64,000 nt of DNA from Armatimonadota bacterium (GTDB lineage Bacteria > Armatimonadota > UBA5829), in the NCBI GenBank assembly GCA_026392045.1, contig JAPLCU010000018.1, forward strand, positions 1 to 64,000, given 5' to 3'. A program made the position numbers and the translations under genes. Below are positions 9,101 through 17,102 of this stretch, piece by piece; position 1 is the stretch's first letter; each line of letters opens with the position of its first letter. The notes below the pieces were generated by a model that did no database searches, was not told the origin of the DNA, and saw only the letters and a list, made by a program, of their open reading frames with translations.

Positions 9101-9619
9101 GGTATAATATCGGACGTTCGGTTCCGCATTACCAGGCGCAATGAAAAAATGGCCGTCGTGAAGATCGAAGACCTTTACGGCAGCATCGATGTCACATTCT
9201 TCCCAAGAGACCTCAAGACCTGCGAGCAGCTTTTGGTCAAGGATAAAGTTGTCTTGATAAAGGGCAAGGCTGTCCACCGCGAACGCTTCGGCGCTGCCGC
9301 TGACGATGAGGACACGGCATTTGAAGTTGAAATTCGCGGCGAATCCGTGAGCCCTGTTCAAAAAGTCAATCGAGCAGGTTCCACCAAGCCAAATGCCCCG
9401 CGCGCCGTCCATATTCGCATCAACGGCGCCTCTGCCGACCGCCTGGGCAGCCTGAAGGCTCTGCTGGACTCGAACCCCGGCGAAAGCCCCGTCTTCTTCT
9501 GGATGGAGCACTGCGGCGCTCGCCAAAAAGTGGTCACCAAATACCGCGTAAACGCCAGCACTAAGTTTGTGGCTGATATTGAAAGCATGCTGGGAAGCTC
9601 GACTGTGAAGGTTGGATGA
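6116..9619 (+). CDS. dnaE: DNA polymerase III subunit alpha
   Basis: This is the replicative polymerase catalytic subunit of 1167 aa, the normal DnaE1 length. The PHP domain comes first (FVHLHTHTEYSLLDGA, ITDHGVMYG, GCEVYV, SNDSHYT) and its metal ligands look intact. The polymerase palm carries the catalytic aspartates in PDVDLDIQDDRREE and the motif VYRPGPMQFIPKF-like ALYRPGPMQFIP. An OB-fold region (VIGGIISDVRF, residues ~1000) and a C-terminal tail follow. AGGA precedes the ATG. Its stop overlaps the start of the next gene by four bases (ATGA). I see no truncation. The gene is divergent from the VKOR/M50 pair. Confidence 0.98.
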   Translation: MSAPGFVHLHTHTEYSLLDGASRIKEIIKAAQEYEMPSVAITDHGVMYGNLQFYSEAKAAGIKPILGCEVYVAPRHRTQKDARLDKEQHHLVLLAKSEKGYKNLIKLVSMAFSEGFYYKPRVDKELLAQYSDELIAMSACLGGEIPYHILQGDLAQAERSLGEYLDIFGKENFYLELHDHGLAEQKPTNEALIRLHEITGVPLVVSNDSHYTAKKDAEAHDVLLCIQTGSTLDDPNRLRFGTHEFYFKNQEEMGLLFPNHPDAYANTLEIADRCNLDFDFGRSKLPDPGVPEGIAPGDYMYKEGWDGLTRRMGYEPPEDYKKQFDYECRIINDCGFPLYMLIVRDFTDFARAQGMYIGARGSAASSLVGYGLGITDVDPIEYGLAFERFLNPERAEMPDVDLDIQDDRREELIQYACQKYGRDRVGQIATFGSMKARAAVRDCGRVLGMDLAEVDKVCKMIPNMPIGITIDDALQVNPELKRAYDGTSSVKRLIDTAKTLEGINRNVGVHAAGVLISDDPLTEHVPVQQGGKGEFVAQMAKKDIAKVGLLKMDFLGLANLTILAHAIKNVKQSHGIDVDIMKIPLDDSKTYEMLGRGDTNGVFQLESAGMRRNVVDLKPNSVRELAAIVALYRPGPMQFIPKFVRSKFGNEPIKYLHPKLEPILEETYGVICYQEQVLNIARAIAGFSMGQADLLRKAMSNKNKEIMDKEKEKFLEGAKKNGVAPRIAAAIFEQVEPFAGYAFNKAHAVCYAFVAYRTAYMKANYPVEYCAALLSANMDDKDKLSMYIEDCKRFGIEILPPDVNNSCAEFTVEKLAERKEGSSFDFGIRLGLAAIKGCGRAVIDGMAAARESGGKFTDLFDFCERVSESVTINKNTVESLIKVGAFSSVNPNRAQLLEMLPDAMNHAATKLRESKSGQVGLFGTDSADNCHYDLNKYNHISDFKPEDFFSMEKDLVGLYLSGHPLENLRANLERSATANAANYSELEDGKECVIGGIISDVRFRITRRNEKMAVVKIEDLYGSIDVTFFPRDLKTCEQLLVKDKVVLIKGKAVHRERFGAAADDEDTAFEVEIRGESVSPVQKVNRAGSTKPNAPRAVHIRINGASADRLGSLKALLDSNPGESPVFFWMEHCGARQKVVTKYRVNASTKFVADIESMLGSSTVKVG

Positions 9620-10440
9620 GAAGGGATGATAAATTGAACAAAGAAATGTTATCCCGTATTGCAGAACAACTGAATCAATATTCTGAATTGGCGGCCACAG
9701 CTTCATCTGTCACTTCCATGTTCGGTCAGCTCAGATTGACAATTGCAAAGCAGAACGATTTGATGAAGACAATGGCGGCTTTCGCCGAAATGTCGCGGCG
9801 AGCATCAGATGTGCTACGGCATTTTGATTCACAATCACTGACAAATGACATAAGAAATGCATTCCCGTTCCTTCTAAGTTATGGTTGGCCTCCGCCTGTG
9901 GAACTTGGTCTCGGTGATTTGCGAACGATTATGCGCGATCAATCTGAGAATGATGAACCAGCAATTGGCAGGGCTATAGAAAAACTTGTATTGAGTTGCT
10001 ACGGAAATGATAAATTAGAGAGAATCCATGAAAATTGGGAGCATCGGCTTTTTCTAAAACATCGCTTACCAATACTTCGCGCGGTTATGGATGCTCATAT
10101 AAGCAAGAACTATTGGCTATCAGTACCGTCTATGCTTCCTCAAATAGATGGAGTTATTGCTGAATACTATGGGCATAAAGGGCATCTATCGGGTAAAAAG
10201 CTAGTTGAGTATGTTGAGAAGCTATTTGCGGCGCAACCAAGTAATCTTATGGGATTAATAAGCTCTGCAAATAGGGATTTTTACACCACGATACTACTTT
10301 TCCCATTCCTCTTTGGTCAGCTTCCAGCGTTTATAAGTAGGCATGCAATTTTACACGGTGCCGATACCGGATATGGAACAGAAGCCAATTCGCTAAAGGT
10401 AATCTTGTTTTTCGATTATCTTGTAAGCAATTTCAGCTAG
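9616..10440 (+). CDS. HEPN-like protein of unknown role
   Basis: This is a 274-aa cytoplasmic protein. Its N-terminal third is helical and probably coiled-coil. Near the C-terminus SRHAILHG fits the R-x4-H signature of HEPN domains, and the following GYGTEANSLKVILFFDYL is a pattern I associate with uncharacterised abortive-infection or RNase-like HEPN proteins. The gene overlaps the dnaE stop (ATGA), but its codon use is visibly more AT-rich than dnaE, which suggests a recent arrival. TTG 9634, with AAGGGAT before it, is an alternative start. The HEPN call rests on one motif and context, so it is tentative. Confidence 0.6.
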   Translation: MRRDDKLNKEMLSRIAEQLNQYSELAATASSVTSMFGQLRLTIAKQNDLMKTMAAFAEMSRRASDVLRHFDSQSLTNDIRNAFPFLLSYGWPPPVELGLGDLRTIMRDQSENDEPAIGRAIEKLVLSCYGNDKLERIHENWEHRLFLKHRLPILRAVMDAHISKNYWLSVPSMLPQIDGVIAEYYGHKGHLSGKKLVEYVEKLFAAQPSNLMGLISSANRDFYTTILLFPFLFGQLPAFISRHAILHGADTGYGTEANSLKVILFFDYLVSNFS

Positions 10441-10445
10441 CAAGC

Positions 10446-10583
10446 GTGAGCAAATCCAGATATTACCACAAGGTGGGATGCTCAAAGATTTGGGGCAAAC
10501 CCGACCTATTGTTATATGATACCACTGAAGAAGCAGAATTGAACGAAAAGGTAGCCTGCAAAGTATGCCAACCATTTTGCTAA
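10446..10583 (+). CDS. Orphan small zinc-finger-like ORF
   Basis: This 45-codon ORF is too short for the supplied track. It starts at GTG and ends at TAA just before a hairpin. The peptide has YYHKVGC near its N-terminus and ACKVCQPFC at its end, with EEAE between. This layout matches the Cys4/His-type metal-binding module (YH-x-x-C ... A ... CKVC-P) often found at the C-terminus of nucleases and phage proteins. No ribosome site is evident, and the frame is open upstream, so it may be a detached C-terminal domain of a broken gene rather than a functional peptide. Confidence 0.4.
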   Translation: MSKSRYYHKVGCSKIWGKPDLLLYDTTEEAELNEKVACKVCQPFC

Positions 10584-10598
10584 TGTCAGCAAAATGGT
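10571..10598 (+). terminator. Perfect hairpin at end of the dnaE-HEPN unit
   Basis: accattttgct and agcaaaatggt form a perfect 11-bp stem with a 6-nt loop, aatgtc. It has no U-run, so it could be a weak terminator or a 3' stabilising structure. It overlaps the stop codon of the small zinc-finger ORF. Confidence 0.45.
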
Positions 10599-10663
10599 CT
10601 TGCGCAGGCATCCGCAGTAACTTGTGTTTGTTCTTAGATGCAAAAAGGTCAGGAAACAGGTAT

Positions 10664-11227
10664 ATGTCCACCGGAAATCGAATTATGGTTATAGGCTCGC
10701 CCGGAAGTGGGAAAAGCACATTTGCTCGTGAGCTTGCTTCTATAACCGGCATGCCTCTTGTTCATCTTGATAAGCATTTTTGGAATGCAGGTTGGGTTGA
10801 AACACCTAAAGACGAGTTTTACGCATGGCAGCGCGAAATCGTCAAGGATGAGATGTGGATTATAGATGGCAACTACGGCGGTTCAATGGATATACGCCTT
10901 GAAAGAGCTGACATGGTCATAAACTTTGAGCTTTCAAAAATAGTCTGTTCTCTGAGCTGGCTGAAGAGACTGGCAACCCATGTAGGACGAAACCGTGTTG
11001 ATATGCCAAAGGGATGCCCTGAGAAACTGGACTGGGAGTTTAAGAAATACATTTGGGACTTTCCCAAGACTTCCGGCAAGCGCAATCGCGAACGCCTTGT
11101 GAGATATAGCGAACTTAACGTGGTCACATTCAAAAATCGGCGGGAGACTAACAGTTTTTTGAATGAGCTGCGAAAAGACGCGGGCGAAAACGCCGTTCCT
11201 AAGGAGCCATTAAATTGCCCAAAATAA
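10664..11227 (+). CDS. P-loop kinase, adenylate-kinase-like (FlaR/topology-modulation type)
   Basis: This is a soluble NTPase/kinase of 187 aa. The Walker A motif GSPGSGKST lies near the N-terminus, and HLDKHFWNAGW plus WIIDGNYGG are the hallmarks of the subgroup annotated as topology-modulation or FlaR-like adenylate kinases. The substrate is unknown in that subgroup. The ORF track begins at 10565, but ATG 10664 follows AGGAAACAGG and starts just before the P-loop, as in relatives. The 3' end overlaps the next gene, whose ribosome site AAGGAG lies inside this coding region, so the two are translationally coupled. Confidence 0.78.
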   Translation: MSTGNRIMVIGSPGSGKSTFARELASITGMPLVHLDKHFWNAGWVETPKDEFYAWQREIVKDEMWIIDGNYGGSMDIRLERADMVINFELSKIVCSLSWLKRLATHVGRNRVDMPKGCPEKLDWEFKKYIWDFPKTSGKRNRERLVRYSELNVVTFKNRRETNSFLNELRKDAGENAVPKEPLNCPK

Positions 11228-12123
11228 TCCAATGCGTGCCGAACTTCAGCGAGGGGCGGCGGAGAGATGTTGTTGAGAAGATAGTTGACGCTATCGCCTC
11301 GGCTTCGGGCGCGCGGGTTATTGACTGGTCTATGGATGCTGATCATAACCGCGCTGTGGTCACGTTTATCGGTGCGCCGCAGGAGATTCGGGCTTCGATG
11401 CTTGCGGGCGCGCGGGCTGCTGTCGAGCTGATAGATTTGAATGAGCACACCGGCGGGCATCCAAGAATTGGCGCTGTGGATGTTATTCCCATCGTGCCGG
11501 TTGATGGTGTTTCGATGGATGAGGCCGTTGCGCTTTCGCGCGAAATTGGGTCGGACATTGCAAATGAGCTTCGAGTGCCGGTCTATTTCTATGAGAACTC
11601 GGCTATTAAACCCGAATACTGCAATCTGGCGGATGTTCGCCGAGGTGGTTTTGAGGAGCTTAAGGCTTCGAACTTGGTCGAATGCCGGGAGCCCGATCTT
11701 GGGCCTCGCGAGCTTCACCCAACAGCGGGAGCAACAGCGGTCGGTGCTCGCGGGCCGTTGATCGCTTATAACGTCAATTTAGCCACCCATGACATTCATA
11801 TTGCCCGCAAAATAGCCTCAAAGATCAGAAATATGCGCGATTCCGGCGAAGGCATGGCGGGGGTCAAGGCTATCGCTGTCCTGTTGAAATCCCGCGACAT
11901 CGCCCAGGTATCCACAAATCTCACCAAACCACACCTGACGGGCCTATGGGACGTCTTCTCATTCATCGAACGCGAGGCGCGTGAGATAGGCATTGAAGTC
12001 CTCGAATCCGAACTCATTGGAGCATTGCGAGAGCGTGACCTCATTAACGCCGACATACCTGCGATGAAATTTATCGATCTGTCTGAGAAGCGGGTTATTG
12101 ATTGGTGGATCAGTTCTTTATAA
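11215..12123 (+). CDS. ftcD: Glutamate formimidoyltransferase
   Basis: This is a 302-aa protein corresponding to the formiminotransferase part of FtcD (N- and C-subdomains, no cyclodeaminase). It transfers the formimino group between formiminoglutamate and tetrahydrofolate in histidine breakdown. In organisms without a Hut pathway it may serve one-carbon metabolism instead. Clear signatures are CVPNFSEGR at the start, DHNRAVVTF with the catalytic His region, and EHTGGHPRIGAVDVIP. It starts at TTG 11215, with AAGGAG 8 nt upstream inside the preceding kinase gene. Its 3' end overlaps the convergent gene by 14 bases. No hut gene is adjacent. Confidence 0.93.
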   Translation: MPKIIQCVPNFSEGRRRDVVEKIVDAIASASGARVIDWSMDADHNRAVVTFIGAPQEIRASMLAGARAAVELIDLNEHTGGHPRIGAVDVIPIVPVDGVSMDEAVALSREIGSDIANELRVPVYFYENSAIKPEYCNLADVRRGGFEELKASNLVECREPDLGPRELHPTAGATAVGARGPLIAYNVNLATHDIHIARKIASKIRNMRDSGEGMAGVKAIAVLLKSRDIAQVSTNLTKPHLTGLWDVFSFIEREAREIGIEVLESELIGALRERDLINADIPAMKFIDLSEKRVIDWWISSL

Positions 12124-13543
12124 GCAAATGAATGGTCTCCACCAGAGAGTTATCGTCGTCGATCACGTCGATGGTGTGGTAGCCGTTGGTGTATTTTGTT
12201 GAGTCCCAGGCAAATCTATATGGGCTGCTCGTGCTGTAGGCGATACGGCCGTCCACATAGAAGCTGACGACCTCTGATCTCGCCTTGAGAGACGCTATGC
12301 ATATCGTGCCGCTTTTGGCTTTTGCGCCGGATTTTATGGTTCTGGCAGTGTATTCATCAGATTCACGTTTCAGCTCTTTGGCTGCCTCGGCTGTGTCGTA
12401 TTCAGGGAAAAGCAGCTTGATGGAGGTGACGCCCCTGGTCACGGTTCGGCTCTTTCCAAGCCTCTTGAAGTAGCCCTGCAGATAAGCGGGCGTGAATGCG
12501 TTGTCTACTCTTCCAACAATCTGAGGCACGGTTTCCCAGTTGCCGTCATCTATCCTGACCTGGGTGCGGTATGAAAGCTTGGAATCGGCGCCATATCGGC
12601 AAAGGTTGATGAAGCCGTTAAACATCGGCGGAGTGCCTTCCATCGCTGGTTTGGTCTTGTCTTTCGGCCCGATTACCATCACTTGAACAGCGCCTTCGCC
12701 CTGATCTGCGACGTGATAATATGGCTGCACCATAAACCCGCCGCGAGTCTCGATTGGGCCGCCCTCATGGGTTCCCGGTGCGCAGACAGGAGCGGTGGAG
12801 AGGGTGAGAACTCCGCCGTGGTTGGTGTTGACGGAGCCAACCCCAGTGAATGATGTGCCGTCATATCTTCCAACGCCCTGCACAGCCCTGTCCACCTGCG
12901 CGATTACATCGTTGGAACCATCGGGATAGCGCACGGTGACGTTTCCGCCGCTGCGGTTCTCAAACTCGATTTCTGAGGGCATTTTATCCGGCCTTTTGAC
13001 CACTATGACGAAGGTATCGCCTACCGAGGGGGTATAATCCTCGGGCAGAGGAATCAGGTCCTGCTTTCGCTCAAGGAAAACTTGGCTGCCCACATAAGGC
13101 GAGAGGTTTCTGAATATCGAATGGCCCGAGTAGATATCGCTAAGAACCCCGGATGAGCGGGGAATATGCCCGCCATATCCCTTGGGAATTGAGGAGAATT
13201 CCAGCGGTGTGAGGCTGAACATCAGCGGCATCTGCTCTCTGCCGGTCGTACCCTCCCTGAACTGCCCTGTCTTGATCCGCAGCCCGTGGACAGCTGTCGC
13301 CGCGACCGTGCCAGTCGGAATATATGACGAAGCCGTAAAGCCGATTATCCGTGCGTTAGCAGCAATTTTAACCCTGCCCACGGCGGCATAACTCTTGCCG
13401 CCGTCCACACTCACCTGCACCAGCCCACCGGCTTGATTAAGCACACGTATCCGATAGACCTCGGTAGAAGCAAAATCGGCTGCGGAAACCTGCGTCGAGG
13501 CGATCAACAAAAAGCATATTAAGATTAGAAATCGCTTTAGCAT
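12110..13543 (-). CDS. Exported protein with C-terminal Ig-like segment
   Basis: This is a secreted or envelope protein of about 477 aa. A classic signal peptide (MLKRFLILICFLLIASTQVSA) starts at ATG 13543; the ORF track runs 20 codons further upstream. The body is rich in beta-strand patterns. The final ~70 residues (VSFYVDGRIAY, YRFAWDSTKYTNGYHTIDV) resemble the bacterial Ig-like domain found at the end of many exported enzymes. The central half has no family I recognise. It is convergent with ftcD and overlaps its end. The function is unknown. Confidence 0.75.
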   Translation of the reverse strand: MLKRFLILICFLLIASTQVSAADFASTEVYRIRVLNQAGGLVQVSVDGGKSYAAVGRVKIAANARIIGFTASSYIPTGTVAATAVHGLRIKTGQFREGTTGREQMPLMFSLTPLEFSSIPKGYGGHIPRSSGVLSDIYSGHSIFRNLSPYVGSQVFLERKQDLIPLPEDYTPSVGDTFVIVVKRPDKMPSEIEFENRSGGNVTVRYPDGSNDVIAQVDRAVQGVGRYDGTSFTGVGSVNTNHGGVLTLSTAPVCAPGTHEGGPIETRGGFMVQPYYHVADQGEGAVQVMVIGPKDKTKPAMEGTPPMFNGFINLCRYGADSKLSYRTQVRIDDGNWETVPQIVGRVDNAFTPAYLQGYFKRLGKSRTVTRGVTSIKLLFPEYDTAEAAKELKRESDEYTARTIKSGAKAKSGTICIASLKARSEVVSFYVDGRIAYSTSSPYRFAWDSTKYTNGYHTIDVIDDDNSLVETIHLLIKN

Positions 13544-13733
13544 GACACGGTTATTATACCAGATAAATAACTTCAAACATTGACGGTAAGAAAATGCCAT
13601 CACAGAAACACAGAATTAAGAAATCGCAGAAATGCGCATATTTCTTTTGGCGCTGCTTGATTGTTTGTGGAACTATCAATATGAAGGTCGAGGCTCTGGA
13701 CGCCTGACCTCATATCCCTTGAAAGGAGACATT

Positions 13734-14231
13734 ATGAATAGAGTTATCAAACTGACTGTAGTATTTGCAATTCTGGCTTTTGTGCTTATGGGCGCTGCGT
13801 ACGCTGAGCCGGTTAAGGACACATCGGAGGCCTTTAGCATCAAGGTGGCTAAGGGTTGGACCTCGCAGGAAACCGAGGATTTGATGAGTCTGGTAGGGCC
13901 AAGCGGAATTCCGCATATAAACATGAGCGGTGAAGCTGTTGAGGGAGTCACCCTGGCACAGTTTACTAAGGTTTTCCCAGCACTGATGAAGAAAGAGCTC
14001 GCTAAGTTCAAGCTCATCTCGTCTGGTAAGACCAAAGTTGACAGCATTCCTGCCGCCGTGTGGGTATATTCGGCCAAGATCGACGGTATAATTCTGCAAT
14101 TCAAGAATTACGTGATTTTCAAGGACGGCAAGTTCTATAATGTGGTCTTTTGCACCACAACTGGCCGCTTCAAAACAGACGTGACCGGGTTCGATGCAAT
14201 GGTAAAGTCCTGGCAGTGGATCCAGGATTGA
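13734..14231 (+). CDS. Small exported protein, DcrB/PsbP-like fold suspected
   Basis: This is a 165-aa protein with a signal peptide (MNRVIKLTVVFAILAFVLMGAAYA) and a perfect ribosome site, GAAAGGAGA, just before ATG 13734; the ORF track's upstream start has none. The mature part begins with AFSIKVAKGWT and ends in DAMVKSWQW, an arrangement typical of DcrB/PsbP-like beta-sandwich proteins that occur singly in the envelope. No enzyme motif is visible. A strong terminator follows immediately, so this is a monocistronic unit. Confidence 0.75.
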   Translation: MNRVIKLTVVFAILAFVLMGAAYAEPVKDTSEAFSIKVAKGWTSQETEDLMSLVGPSGIPHINMSGEAVEGVTLAQFTKVFPALMKKELAKFKLISSGKTKVDSIPAAVWVYSAKIDGIILQFKNYVIFKDGKFYNVVFCTTTGRFKTDVTGFDAMVKSWQWIQD

Positions 14232-14250
14232 TGATGTAGAAAAATTAAAG

Positions 14251-14287
14251 GGGCGGCGTGAAACTGGTTCATGCCGCCCTGTTTTTT
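14251..14287 (+). terminator. Rho-independent terminator
   Basis: gggcggcgtgaa and ttcatgccgccc form a 12-bp stem with one G-T pair and a 5-nt loop, followed by tgtttttt. It lies 19 nt after the stop of the small exported protein gene. Confidence 0.92.
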
Positions 14288-14304
14288 GTGCGTTATACTG
14301 AAGT

Positions 14305-14403
14305 CTATCTATCCAATTCCCCGCAGAGAATGTGCTTGTAGTTGCTGATGGTAAGCTCAAGCTGCCTGCGTATTTCCAAATTAGAGTCCTTTTGATTGGT
14401 CAT
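14305..14403 (-). CDS. 32-codon ORF coupled to the histidine kinase
   Basis: This 32-aa ORF is below the track's cut-off. Its ATG overlaps the kinase stop as TAATG, the usual arrangement for translational coupling. The peptide includes LEIRRQLELTISNYKHIL, which is amphipathic and probably helical. It ends in TAG before the convergent terminator. I recognise no family. It could be a real microprotein or a short read-through ORF. Confidence 0.45.
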   Translation of the reverse strand: MTNQKDSNLEIRRQLELTISNYKHILCGELDR

Positions 14404-16160
14404 TATTCTGTCTTCTCATAAGGCAGCAGTATGGTGAACTTTGCGCCTTTGCCGGGTTTGCCGCTTTCAAAAATCACGCCGTCGTGCGCTTCCACTATGC
14501 CTTTCACAATCGAAAGCCCGAGGCCCATACCCTTGGCGCGGGAAGTATAGAACGGATTGAATATCTTGGGTTTGTCGATCAGAGCGATGCCCGGGCCATT
14601 GTCTTCGAAGCGCACCATCAGGAAATTGCCGGATTGCTGGCTTGGCCGCAGCCACTTTTTGCTGGGTTCGTCGGCGATGCCTGTGGTCACGGTAATCCGG
14701 CCGCCTTCGGGTTGGAAGTTGACCGAATTTTCCATTAGTTCCCCGAAACATCTCTTGAGCATTGTAGGATCCGCGCTGATTCTGGGCAAGTCCGCCTTGA
14801 TCCTGGTTTTAATCTCTGTTTGGGAGCGCCTGGGGAAACCCTCGTCGATAGATTCCATGACCAGGCTGTTGAGATCGATCTCTTCGATGTCGAGCTGAGT
14901 CGCCTTCACGAATTCTCTAAACTCGTTAAGAATGTCTTCCAGCAGAAAAATACCCTTTTTGATGCTCTCAGATATCCTGAGCGCGCTCTGGGAATCGATA
15001 TTTGGCTGGCCCAGCATCCATTCCAACTCGTTGAAGTCGCCTTTGATCGCAAAAACCCTGTTGCCGATCATATGCGCCGACCGGGCGGACATCTCTCCCC
15101 ACGCAGCCATTCTCTCGGTCTTAACCAGTTGATCTATGAGCCGGCGGTTATCGAGCGTGATTCCGAGCTGCGCCGCGATAGTGGTGAGAATGCTTTCGTC
15201 ATCGTCTGTAAAATCGTTCGGGAACCACTGATACGGGCTCTTTTTGCGCTGAACTCTTATAACGCCGATCACGCCCCTGTGGATGCGAATCGGCACCGCC
15301 ATGTATGCGCCCACCTCGCTGGATGGCAGTTCCTGATAAAGGCCTTTCCAGCGGGGGTCGCTTGGAGGGTCGATTACCCTCAGAATTTGCTCGTTTTCGG
15401 CAGTCCAACCCGTAAGCCCCTCGCCGAGGTCATAGCTGGCCTTGCCGATCAGTTTGGCGAGCGGCCCTCTGGAGGCGCGCAGCACCAGCTTATCAGTCAC
15501 CACGTCTATCATGAAGAGCGAGCAGTCCTCAAACTTTAGCGCGTCTGCCGCTACATCGATCACTTTCTGCAGCAGCGCATCGGTGTCTGAAAATCGATTG
15601 AGCTCCTGACCGATCTGCACGAGCGCCATCTCACGGGCGCGATGATCGTCCATAGTGATTGCGATGGTCGCGAGATCTGCAAGTCCCATCACAATGCAGA
15701 CGCTGGCAGGTTGAAAATGGTTGTATTCCAGGCTTTCGAGGTTAATCACGCCGCGCGCGCGCCCGTAGTTGTCCACCAAAGGCGCCGCAAGCTCGCTGCG
15801 GGCATCTTCAAATGACATCAAGTAATAGGGATCATTCAACACATCATCGGAGCGATATGGTGAACGGGTCGCTGCGGAGTGGCTGGTTATCCCCTTGCCA
15901 GTCTTCTCAGAGATTTTCAGCCGCCCCAGCCGCTTTTCTTCGGTCCAACCCTGGCCATAGGTATAGCGCACATCCAGCTCGCCGCGGTCATGGTCGACTA
16001 TAGCCAAAAAGCCTCTATCGGCCCCGCTCGCCTTAGCGGCCTCTTCGAGGATGTTTTGAAGGACGTGTTCGATGGCGTTGTCGGTGGCCACAAGCCTGCC
16101 GACTCTCGCAAAAAGCGAGGGTTCCTCCATCGGCCCGCAGAAAGAATGATCTTTGCTCAT
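14403..16160 (-). CDS. Soluble GAF-domain sensor histidine kinase
   Basis: This is a two-component sensor kinase of about 585 aa without membrane helices. Two GAF domains occupy roughly residues 20-180 and 195-345 and could bind a small ligand or respond to redox state. The dimerisation/phosphoacceptor helix has ARSAHMIGNR with the likely phospho-His. The HATPase domain shows the N box (MENSVNFQPEGG), G1 (EDNGPGIA) and G2 (GMGLGLSIVKG). Start ATG 16160 (MSKDHSFCGP) was preferred. The upstream 60 codons of the ORF have no homologous look. No response-regulator gene is adjacent, so the partner is elsewhere. Confidence 0.9.
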   Translation of the reverse strand: MSKDHSFCGPMEEPSLFARVGRLVATDNAIEHVLQNILEEAAKASGADRGFLAIVDHDRGELDVRYTYGQGWTEEKRLGRLKISEKTGKGITSHSAATRSPYRSDDVLNDPYYLMSFEDARSELAAPLVDNYGRARGVINLESLEYNHFQPASVCIVMGLADLATIAITMDDHRAREMALVQIGQELNRFSDTDALLQKVIDVAADALKFEDCSLFMIDVVTDKLVLRASRGPLAKLIGKASYDLGEGLTGWTAENEQILRVIDPPSDPRWKGLYQELPSSEVGAYMAVPIRIHRGVIGVIRVQRKKSPYQWFPNDFTDDDESILTTIAAQLGITLDNRRLIDQLVKTERMAAWGEMSARSAHMIGNRVFAIKGDFNELEWMLGQPNIDSQSALRISESIKKGIFLLEDILNEFREFVKATQLDIEEIDLNSLVMESIDEGFPRRSQTEIKTRIKADLPRISADPTMLKRCFGELMENSVNFQPEGGRITVTTGIADEPSKKWLRPSQQSGNFLMVRFEDNGPGIALIDKPKIFNPFYTSRAKGMGLGLSIVKGIVEAHDGVIFESGKPGKGAKFTILLPYEKTE

Positions 16161-16257
16161 GATGCTTATACCTGGCGGAATAGTATCGCCTGCTAAAAGC
16201 CTCCGCCATAAGGCAGTATACCAGAGCTGAGCAGGAAGGTCAAAAACGCTTCGCGGG

Positions 16258-16288
16258 TTATGAGTTATGAATTGGAAATTGGGAAACA
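16258..16288. repeat. Heptamer-like tandem repeat
   Basis: ttatgagttatgaattggaaattggg is a quasi-7-nt repeat (TTATGAR). It is closely related to the run at 41252-41287 upstream of the HicB-like gene. Confidence 0.5.
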
Positions 16289-16293
16289 CCGAC

Positions 16294-16337
16294 AAAACCT
16301 CCCGCGCGCATCGATTGAGCGCTGCAGGAGGTTTTTT
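16294..16337 (-). terminator. Terminator hairpin
   Basis: aaaacctcc and ggaggtttt form an outer stem with an inner GCGC/GCGC stem. The gene at 16369-16932 ends 32 nt upstream on the minus strand, and the trailing T-run on that strand is ttttgtc. The opposite strand also ends in gtttttt, so it may work in both directions. Confidence 0.8.
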
Positions 16338-16368
16338 CAAGACAATATTTTTTACACCCTCAGGTGGC

Positions 16369-16932
16369 CTAGAAGTTGCTGCCGGATTCGACGAGCATCT
16401 TCATACTGTAACTTTGTTTAGTTGCGTCCCACTGCGTAATCGCAGTTCTCCATTCTTCGCCCGTGGCAACTTTCTTGAAGTAAGTATACACGGCTACTCT
16501 TTCGTTGAGCTTGTGCTCTATGAGTTTGGCAGCCATCTTTGATGTAAAATCGATGTCATCAGCGCTGGCATCGCTGGGCATAACCAGCCTGAATATCCCA
16601 GGGCTGGTAAACCCGCCTTCTATGACAGATTTGCAGTAGCGTTTGTTCTTCAAAAACTCATTGGTAAAATCTCGGTGCGCCTGGTCAGTATAATTCATGT
16701 TCGTGGACATGACGAGCGCCTTTTTAGCGACGTCCTCATTATCCTTGCCCTGCAAGCCCATAATTATCCAAAAAGTCAGCGCTACTATAGCTCCGGCAAC
16801 TATCAGCCAAAGCCGGTTGTCTTCGCCTAACTTTTGTCTCAATGAATAATGAGGGCCGCTCACTTCGAGCTCATTCACATCTAAAGCCCATCCTTCTGTT
16901 CTTTTGCGTCTATGTATTCCTACCATGAGCAA
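16369..16932 (-). CDS. Single-pass membrane protein, unknown function
   Basis: This 187-aa protein has a charged cytoplasmic N-terminus of about 40 residues, one membrane helix (LWLIVAGAIVALTFWIIMGLQ) and an external domain of about 125 residues ending in MLVESGSNF. I recognise no family. TTG 16932 lies 7 nt after AAGGAGG; the ATG two codons later is an alternative with poorer spacing. The terminator at 16294-16337 ends it. Confidence 0.65.
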   Translation of the reverse strand: MLMVGIHRRKRTEGWALDVNELEVSGPHYSLRQKLGEDNRLWLIVAGAIVALTFWIIMGLQGKDNEDVAKKALVMSTNMNYTDQAHRDFTNEFLKNKRYCKSVIEGGFTSPGIFRLVMPSDASADDIDFTSKMAAKLIEHKLNERVAVYTYFKKVATGEEWRTAITQWDATKQSYSMKMLVESGSNF

Positions 16933-17102
16933 TTAAGCTCCTCCTTGACTCGCAACCAGGTTAATTATACCAGAGTTAATACGCTTGCTAAACGGTTGAA
17001 GTTTCCTGTTTTTTTATATTCGGTATATTATTAAGCTTTTCTGAGGTCTTCCGTAACATACGGAACGATTTTTTGTATGTTCGTTCCGGGGTATTTTTGT
17101 CT

